A DNA stretch of 64,000 nt, from positions 6,076,001-6,140,000 of the forward strand of contig NZ_JAPEOZ010000001.1 of assembly GCF_026340655.1 (NCBI RefSeq), written 5' to 3'. The notes below the pieces were generated by a model that saw nothing but the letters and a program-made list of their open reading frames with translations, made no database searches and had not been told where the DNA came from. The translations under genes were made by a program, and so were the position numbers. The DNA is from Streptomyces sp. NBC_01275 (lineage in GTDB: Bacteria > Actinomycetota > Actinomycetes > Streptomycetales > Streptomycetaceae). This document shows positions 59,239 through 64,000 of the stretch, piece by piece. The first letter of the stretch is position 1, and every line of letters begins with the position of its first letter.

Positions 59239-60936
59239 ATGAGTACGGATTCTGGTGGAGTGCTGCGGCTGCCCGCTTCCGCGATACCCGACGGCTGTGA
59301 GGCCTGGGACGGTGAGCGGGCGCGGCGCTGGACGCGGGCGCTGCCGCCGCGCTGGGTGCCGGTGCGGGCGCGGACGTCCGTCCTCGTGGGGCTGCCGCTG
59401 CTGGGCGTGGCCGCCGCAGGCGCGCTGAGCGAGTTCGGCGGGCTGCCGGGGTGGGGCGCGGCCGTGGTCGGCCTGCACGGCGTGTGGCTGGTGCTGCGGC
59501 CCGAGGCGGCCCGCGTCCTCGCGCCGGTCGCGCTCGCCGTGATCCTCGTGCCCGGCCACCTTCCGTGGTCGGCGCGGCTGGGCGTCGCGGCGGCGCTCGT
59601 GCTCGTGTGGGCGGCCGCCGTGGTGCGGCTGAGCGCGCGCGGGCCGCAGCGTGCGGCGGCCCTGACGGCCGCCGGGGGCGTGACGGCGACGCCGCCCGGG
59701 ACGGGCGTGACCCCGCGACGCGGCGCGTTCCTCTACGGGGCCGGGCTGGTGACGGTCCTCGTCGGCGGGGTGCTGTACGCCAGCGCGGGCCTCTGGGAGC
59801 AGACGGACGACTGGCAGGCAGTGCCGGCCGTCGGCGGATGCGTGACCGGGCTCGGCCTCACCCTGCTGCTCTCGGCGCTGCTGGCCCGCCGCCGGGCCGC
59901 CGCGCTGCGCCGGGGGCCCGTCCCCGTGTTGCGGGTGCTGCTGCGCGAGAACACCGACCTCGAGACCGAGGTGTTCGCCGCCGACGACGTGGCCGCGTTG
60001 CGCCCGCTGTTCACGGTCGCCACCACCGAGTCCGACGAGGACGACGAGGACGACGACAGCGAGGACGGAGAAGAGGGCGAAGAGGGCTCCGGCGACGGCG
60101 AGGACGAGGACGACGACGAGGAGCTGCGGGAGCTCTTCGACCGGATCGACGAGGGCCGGTCCGGCCCCCTGCGCGAGGCCGTCCTCTACGGAACGCCCTA
60201 CGACGGCGCCGAACTGGTGTTCCTCGCCGCCGCCGAGATGGCCGACGAGCCGCCCGGGATCGAGGTGTCCGTGGGGCCGGTGCGGCCGGTGACGGAGTGG
60301 GCCGTGCGCCGGAGGGTCGTCGCCGAGAAGGGGCGGAGCGTCCGCGAGGCCCACTACGAGAAGCGGCGCCGGGCCGCGGCCGAGGCCGTCGCCGAGCGGG
60401 CACGCGACGAGGGTCCAGTGGAGGTACGGCGGTGGGGCGCCGGGTGGGCCGACTGGTTCGCCGTGGCGCTGGCGGTGCTGTGGGGCTTCAACTTCTGGGA
60501 GGACTCGGGCTGGTGGCGTTACGCCTCGGGTCTCGGCCTGACCCTGATCGCCGCGCTGCTGCTGCCCCGTCGGCTCGCCTGGCGCATCACCGCCGACAGC
60601 GCGGGCCTGTGGTTCAACGGCTTCCGGCGGACCGGGCACATCGCCTGGGACGACATCCGGGTCGTCAGGTGCACGGGCGTCGAGCTGAAGATCGACAGCA
60701 AGCGGGCGTCGTTCGAGGAGTGGTCGGTGCACACGCCTCGCTGGCCCTGGCTGGAGCACCGGCTCGGCGTGCTGCACCCCTACGAGCGGACGGCCGCCGA
60801 GCTCGCCGCGATGTGGCAGGACCCGGCGCTGCGTCCGGTCGGCACGGTCGACGCACGCCGGCGCGGGGGCCTGCTGTGGCCGCTGGGGGTGGTCTTCGGG
60901 GCGGTGGGCCTGGCGGTGGTGCTGTTCCTGCCGTGA
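59239..60936 (+). CDS. Polytopic membrane protein with acidic loop and PH-like domain
   Basis: 565 residues, ATG 59239. Membrane segments lie near 45-62, 73-84, 94-106, 112-128, 160-185, 195-215, 405-440 and 545-565. Between 255 and 295 is a very acidic stretch (DEDDEDDDSEDGEEGEEG), and near 450-510 a PH-like strand set (WRITADSAGLWFNGFRRTGH, IAWDDIRVVRCTGVELKI) like the neighbour at 58182-59021. The two may be related partners. The 217-bp gap 59022-59238 between them shows no hairpin or site I can name. Function unknown. Confidence 0.82.
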   Translation: MSTDSGGVLRLPASAIPDGCEAWDGERARRWTRALPPRWVPVRARTSVLVGLPLLGVAAAGALSEFGGLPGWGAAVVGLHGVWLVLRPEAARVLAPVALAVILVPGHLPWSARLGVAAALVLVWAAAVVRLSARGPQRAAALTAAGGVTATPPGTGVTPRRGAFLYGAGLVTVLVGGVLYASAGLWEQTDDWQAVPAVGGCVTGLGLTLLLSALLARRRAAALRRGPVPVLRVLLRENTDLETEVFAADDVAALRPLFTVATTESDEDDEDDDSEDGEEGEEGSGDGEDEDDDEELRELFDRIDEGRSGPLREAVLYGTPYDGAELVFLAAAEMADEPPGIEVSVGPVRPVTEWAVRRRVVAEKGRSVREAHYEKRRRAAAEAVAERARDEGPVEVRRWGAGWADWFAVALAVLWGFNFWEDSGWWRYASGLGLTLIAALLLPRRLAWRITADSAGLWFNGFRRTGHIAWDDIRVVRCTGVELKIDSKRASFEEWSVHTPRWPWLEHRLGVLHPYERTAAELAAMWQDPALRPVGTVDARRRGGLLWPLGVVFGAVGLAVVLFLP

Positions 60937-61033
60937 CGGGGACGGGCGGGATCGCCGGCCCCCGTCAGGGCGGGTGGGCCGTACAGCCCATGCAGGCCGT
61001 ACGACAGCCCATGCAGACCGTACGGCCGTACGG

Positions 61034-62665
61034 TCAGATGCCCGCCGCCGCCGACAGGTCCCGCTTGATCGCCGTGAGGAGGTCCGCGGCCCGGGCGTGG
61101 GCGGCCGGGAGGTCGGCGTGGGCGGCGACCGGGACCACGACCTCCAGGTAGCACTTCAGCTTCGGCTCGGTGCCGCTGGGGCGGACGATGACCCGGGCGC
61201 CGTCGAGGGTGTAGCGCAGGCCGTCGGTGGGCGGCAGCCGGTCCGTGCCCTGCGTGAGGTCCTCGGCCCGGGTGATGGCCAGGCCCGCGAGGGCGGTCGG
61301 CGGCTGTGTGCGCAGCTGTTCCATGGCGCGGGCGATGACCGACAGGTCCTCCACGCGCACCGAGAGCTGGTCCGTGGCGTGCAGACCGTGCTCCACGGCG
61401 AGGTCGTCGAGGAGGTCGAGGAGGGTGCGGCCCTCCGATTTGAGCTGCGAGGCGAGTTCCGTGATCAGCAGGGCGGCGGTGATGCCGTCCTTGTCCCGTA
61501 CGCCCTCGGGGTCGACGCAGTAGCCGAGGGCCTCCTCATAGCCGTAGCGCAGACCGTCGACGCGGGCGATCCACTTGAAGCCCGTGAGGGTCTCCTCGTG
61601 GGGCAGGCCGGCCTTGGCGGCGATCCGGCCGAGGAGGGAGGAGGAGACGATCGACTCGGCGAAGACGCCCTGCGCCCCGCGGCGCACGAGGTGGGCGGCG
61701 AGGAGCGAGCCGACCTCGTCGCCGCGCAGCATCCGCCAGTCGCCGGCGTGCGGGACCGCGACGGCGCAGCGGTCGGCGTCCGGGTCGTTGGCGACGATCA
61801 GGTCGGGGGTCGTCTCGCGGGCCTTCGCGAAGGCGAGGTCCATCGCGCCGGGCTCTTCCGGGTTGGGGAAGGCGACGGTCGGGAAGTCCGGGTCGGGCTC
61901 GGCCTGCTCGGCGACGAGCACCGGCTCCGGGAACCCGGCCCGGGCGAAGGCGGCGAGCAGCACGTCCTTGCCGACGCCGTGCATCGCCGTGTAGACGGTG
62001 CGGGCGGTGCGGGGGGAGTCGGGGGCGAGGACGGCGTCCGTGCGGGCGAGGTAGGCGTCCAGGACGCTGTCGTCGAGGGTCTCCCAGCCGGCGTCCGGAC
62101 GGGGCACGTCGTGGAGGGAGCGCACGGCGTCGATCCGGGCCGCGATCTCCGCGTCCGCCGGCGGCACGATCTGCGAGCCGTCGCCGAGGTAGACCTTGTA
62201 GCCGTTGTCGCGGGGCGGGTTGTGACTGGCGGTGACCTCGACTCCGGCGACCGCGCCGAGGTGCCTTATGGCGTACGCCAGGACGGGGGTGGGGAGGGGA
62301 CGCGGGAGCACGGCGGCCCGCAGCCCGGCGCCCGTCATCACCGCGGCGGTGTCCCGGGCGAAGTCCGCCGACTTGTGACGGGCGTCGTAGCCGATGACGA
62401 CGAGGCCGCCGCGCTGCCCCTTGCCGTCGAGGTACGCGGCGAGGCCGGCGGCGGCGCGGATGACGACCGAGCGGTTCATCCGCATCGGGCCGGCGCCGAG
62501 CTCGCCCCGCAGACCGGCCGTGCCGAACTGGAGGGTGCCGCCGAAGCGGGCGGCGAGCTCGGTGACGTCTTTGGCGTCCAGGAGCTCGGCGAGTTCCTCG
62601 CGGGTCTCCGGGTCGGGGTCCTCGGCGAGCCATGACTGGGCTCTCGCGATGAGTTCGGCGTGCAC
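61034..62665 (-). CDS. Phosphohexo/phosphopentomutase (PGM2-like)
   Basis: 543 residues, GTG at 62665. The alpha-D-phosphohexomutase motifs are GTAGLRGELGAGPMRMNR, VEVTASHNPPRDNGYKVYL (phospho-Ser loop), ANDPDADRCAVA (metal), GFKWIARVDGLRYGYEEALG and RPSGTEPKLKCYLE (phosphate clamp). Length and the TASHNPP form match PGM2-type enzymes with phosphopentomutase activity. It lies directly after deoD, and no deoB-type mutase is in the window, so it probably converts (deoxy)ribose-1-phosphate to the 5-phosphate for DeoC; phosphomannomutase is the common alternative annotation. Confidence 0.93.
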   Translation of the reverse strand: MHAELIARAQSWLAEDPDPETREELAELLDAKDVTELAARFGGTLQFGTAGLRGELGAGPMRMNRSVVIRAAAGLAAYLDGKGQRGGLVVIGYDARHKSADFARDTAAVMTGAGLRAAVLPRPLPTPVLAYAIRHLGAVAGVEVTASHNPPRDNGYKVYLGDGSQIVPPADAEIAARIDAVRSLHDVPRPDAGWETLDDSVLDAYLARTDAVLAPDSPRTARTVYTAMHGVGKDVLLAAFARAGFPEPVLVAEQAEPDPDFPTVAFPNPEEPGAMDLAFAKARETTPDLIVANDPDADRCAVAVPHAGDWRMLRGDEVGSLLAAHLVRRGAQGVFAESIVSSSLLGRIAAKAGLPHEETLTGFKWIARVDGLRYGYEEALGYCVDPEGVRDKDGITAALLITELASQLKSEGRTLLDLLDDLAVEHGLHATDQLSVRVEDLSVIARAMEQLRTQPPTALAGLAITRAEDLTQGTDRLPPTDGLRYTLDGARVIVRPSGTEPKLKCYLEVVVPVAAHADLPAAHARAADLLTAIKRDLSAAAGI

Positions 62666-62700
62666 GTCCTGGTCAACCTCTCGTCGTCTCGTGGTGCGGG

Positions 62701-62770
62701 CCCCGGGGGCTGCGCCCCCAGACCCCCCTTCGGCCCGAAAGGCCTCGTCCTCAAGCGCCGGACGGACTGA
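62701..62770. repeat. Streptomyces dispersed intergenic element (GGGGGCTGCGCCCCC core)
   Basis: The hairpin GGGGGC-tgc-GCCCCC (62705-62719) followed by AGACCCCCCTTCGGCCC and GGCCTCGTCCTCAAGCGCCGG is a sequence I recognise as a frequent intergenic element in Streptomyces. It lies in the 138-bp space between the deoD stop and the mutase start and could attenuate transcription between them. Confidence 0.75.
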
Positions 62771-62803
62771 ATCGCAGTCACCGGCGCCGAGAACCGAGCC
62801 TTC

Positions 62804-63628
62804 CTACAGCCGGTCCAGCACCTGCGCCAGCAGGGAGCCCATCCGGGTCGCCGAGTCGCGTCCCGCCTGGAGGACCTCCTCGTGGTTCAGCGGCTCGCCC
62901 GTCATGCCCGCGGCGAGGTTGGTCACCAGCGAGATGCCCAGCACCTCCGCGCCCGCCTCTCGCGCCGCGATGGCCTCCAGCACGGTGGACATGCCGACGA
63001 GGTCCGCTCCGATGACCCGCGCCATGCGGATCTCGGCCGGCGTCTCGTAGTGCGGGCCGGGGAACTGGGCGTAGACGCCCTCCTCCAGCGTGTCGTCGAT
63101 CTCCTTGCACAGGGCGCGCAGCCGCGGGGAGTACAGGTCGGTCAGGTCGACGAAGTTCGCGCCGACGATGGGGGACGTCGCCGTGAGGTTGATGTGGTCG
63201 CTGATCAGGACCGGCTGGCCGGGGCGCATGCCCTCGCGCAGACCGCCGCAGCCGTTGGTGAGGACGATCGTCTTGCAGCCGGCGGACACCGCGGTGCGCA
63301 CACCGTGCGCGACGGCGGCGACGCCCCGGCCCTCGTAGTAGTGGGTGCGGCCCAGGAAGACCAGGGCGCGCTTCTCGCCGATCTTGTACGAGCGGATCGT
63401 GCCGCCATGGCCCTCGACCGCCGGCGGCGGGAAGCCGGGCAGCTCGGTGACCTGGAACTCGGCTTCGGGGGCGCCCAGGGCGTCCACGGCCGGCGCCCAG
63501 CCGGAGCCCATCACGAGGGCGACGTCGTGGGTCTCGGCGCCGGTCAGTTCGCGCAGGCGCGCGGCCGCGGCGTCGGCGAAGGCGTGGGGGTCGCCCTGGA
63601 TGTCGTCCGGGAGAAGAGATGCGTTCAC
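62804..63628 (-). CDS. deoD: Purine nucleoside phosphorylase
   Basis: 274 residues from GTG 63628. Trimeric-type PNP motifs are [13 protein letters not shown] (phosphate loop), [40 protein letters not shown] and [20 protein letters not shown]. It splits (deoxy)inosine and (deoxy)guanosine to base and (deoxy)ribose-1-phosphate, the step after adenosine deaminase. Its operator palindrome lies 26 bp upstream. The mutase follows 138 bp downstream on the same strand. S. coelicolor's equivalent has been annotated deoD, although by sequence class it is closer to PunA. Confidence 0.93.
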   Translation of the reverse strand: MNASLLPDDIQGDPHAFADAAAARLRELTGAETHDVALVMGSGWAPAVDALGAPEAEFQVTELPGFPPPAVEGHGGTIRSYKIGEKRALVFLGRTHYYEGRGVAAVAHGVRTAVSAGCKTIVLTNGCGGLREGMRPGQPVLISDHINLTATSPIVGANFVDLTDLYSPRLRALCKEIDDTLEEGVYAQFPGPHYETPAEIRMARVIGADLVGMSTVLEAIAAREAGAEVLGISLVTNLAAGMTGEPLNHEEVLQAGRDSATRMGSLLAQVLDRL

Positions 63629-63653
63629 GCGGATGAGGGTAGCCGGTTCGGGC

Positions 63654-63665
63654 CTACGCGCGTAG
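63654..63665. promoter_or_regulatory. Nucleoside-regulon operator, deoD
   Basis: Perfect palindrome CTACGCGCGTAG between the deoD start (63628) and the right-edge gene. On the gene strand a TANNNT hexamer (TACCCT) lies between the palindrome and the GTG. Confidence 0.82.
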
Positions 63666-63731
63666 ATGACAGAGCCCACGGGAAGGCGATCGTTGTCTTG
63701 TCGTTTCCAACCAGGGGGTGCTGCCGGGCGA

Positions 63732-64000
63732 TCACTCGTCAGTGACGAGGATGTCCTTGTCGTTGAAGACCTCGACGATGAAGATCAGCAGGCGGCCGCG
63801 GCTGACCGTGTACTCGACCAGGACGTTCTGGGTGAGGCGGATGGTGCGGTCGTCGCCAGTGGACCCTATGGCCCGAGACACGGAAAGGAACGGGTCGCGG
63901 GCCAGCAGCGCGATGCCCTTGTCGAACGCGACGCGCTGCCGGTCCTCCAGTCGATCGCGGGCTTCGGCGGCCTGCACTGTGTAGTAGACGTCGTACGTGG
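63732..64000 (-). CDS. RelE/ParE-like small protein (5' end outside window)
   Basis: The frame is open through the window edge, so the start is not visible; the visible residues read ...[20 protein letters not shown] to KDILVTDE. The pattern of an N-terminal Y-x-V strand, a helix with AEARDRLE, '[11 protein letters not shown]', an [15 protein letters not shown] strand pair and a final [11 protein letters not shown] strand is that of the RelE/ParE toxin fold. No antitoxin gene can be seen on the visible side. It could be an orphan or half of a toxin-antitoxin pair completed outside the window. Confidence 0.72.
   Translation of the reverse strand, partial: TYDVYYTVQAAEARDRLEDRQRVAFDKGIALLARDPFLSVSRAIGSTGDDRTIRLTQNVLVEYTVSRGRLLIFIVEVFNDKDILVTDE

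Overview
This is a 64 kb piece of a Streptomyces chromosome. The evidence is very high GC with GC-rich third codon positions, many GTG starts, 1-8 nt start/stop overlaps, GC-rich hairpin terminators, two widespread Streptomyces intergenic repeat elements and several lineage-typical genes (afsQ1/afsQ2/sigQ, a BMP-type nucleoside transporter, DUF4328 and DUF6716 proteins). From memory, gene content and order resemble the S. coelicolor SCO4860-SCO4918 interval. No rRNA, tRNA, transposase, integrase or CRISPR array was seen, so most of the window is ordinary chromosome core.

Region 1 (1-12292) is mixed: the 3' part of a GH20 hexosaminidase, a DUF4328 membrane protein, two unknown proteins, an ECF sigma factor overlapping a membrane partner with a repetitive Gly-rich tail, an L,D-transpeptidase, a methylmalonyl-CoA-mutase-type large subunit, a LysE exporter, a flavin monooxygenase divergent from its likely TetR repressor (two identical dyads between them) and an OafA-type acyltransferase.

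Region 2 (12494-28441) is a cell-envelope glycan locus built around a nonulosonic acid (sialic acid or Kdn). It encodes a NeuB-type synthase without a SAF domain, a CMP-nonulosonate synthetase fused to a KdsC-type phosphatase, a GT29-like sialyltransferase with complete L, S and VS motifs, a polysialyltransferase-family protein, a GT52-like protein, a DUF6716 putative glycosyltransferase, a GT8-TPR-pyruvyltransferase fusion, two GT2 enzymes, GtrA, an FAD oxidoreductase and a GT-C-like membrane protein. In S. coelicolor the equivalent locus has been connected, as I recall, with the Kdn-containing teichulosonic acid wall polymer.

Region 3 (28664-46089 and 53467-63628) is nucleoside uptake and salvage. 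It holds two paralogous BMP lipoproteins, an ABC transporter (ATPase plus two permeases), cytidine deaminase, thymidine phosphorylase, adenosine deaminase, a uridine-kinase-like protein, deoxyribose-phosphate aldolase, two aldehyde dehydrogenase paralogues, a phosphosugar (likely phosphopentose) mutase and purine nucleoside phosphorylase. A palindrome, CTACGCGCGTAG, lies upstream of the ABC ATPase, add, deoC and deoD genes, and a variant lies upstream of both BMP genes; it looks like the operator of one unnamed regulon. The ABC ATPase frame has no ATG/GTG/TTG start, but an ATC codon sits at the right place behind a strong ribosome binding site.

Region 4 (38807-44812 and 46229-53210) contains an STAS protein overlapping a SnoaL-type sigma factor tail to tail, a second beta-clamp-like gene, an MFS/LysR divergent pair, an alpha/beta hydrolase, small membrane and secreted proteins, and the afsQ3-afsQ2-afsQ1 two-component operon. 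A methyltransferase gene separates afsQ1 from sigQ, and a perfect GTnAC-N6-GTnAC AfsQ1 box precedes sigQ. The right edge cuts a small RelE/ParE-like gene.
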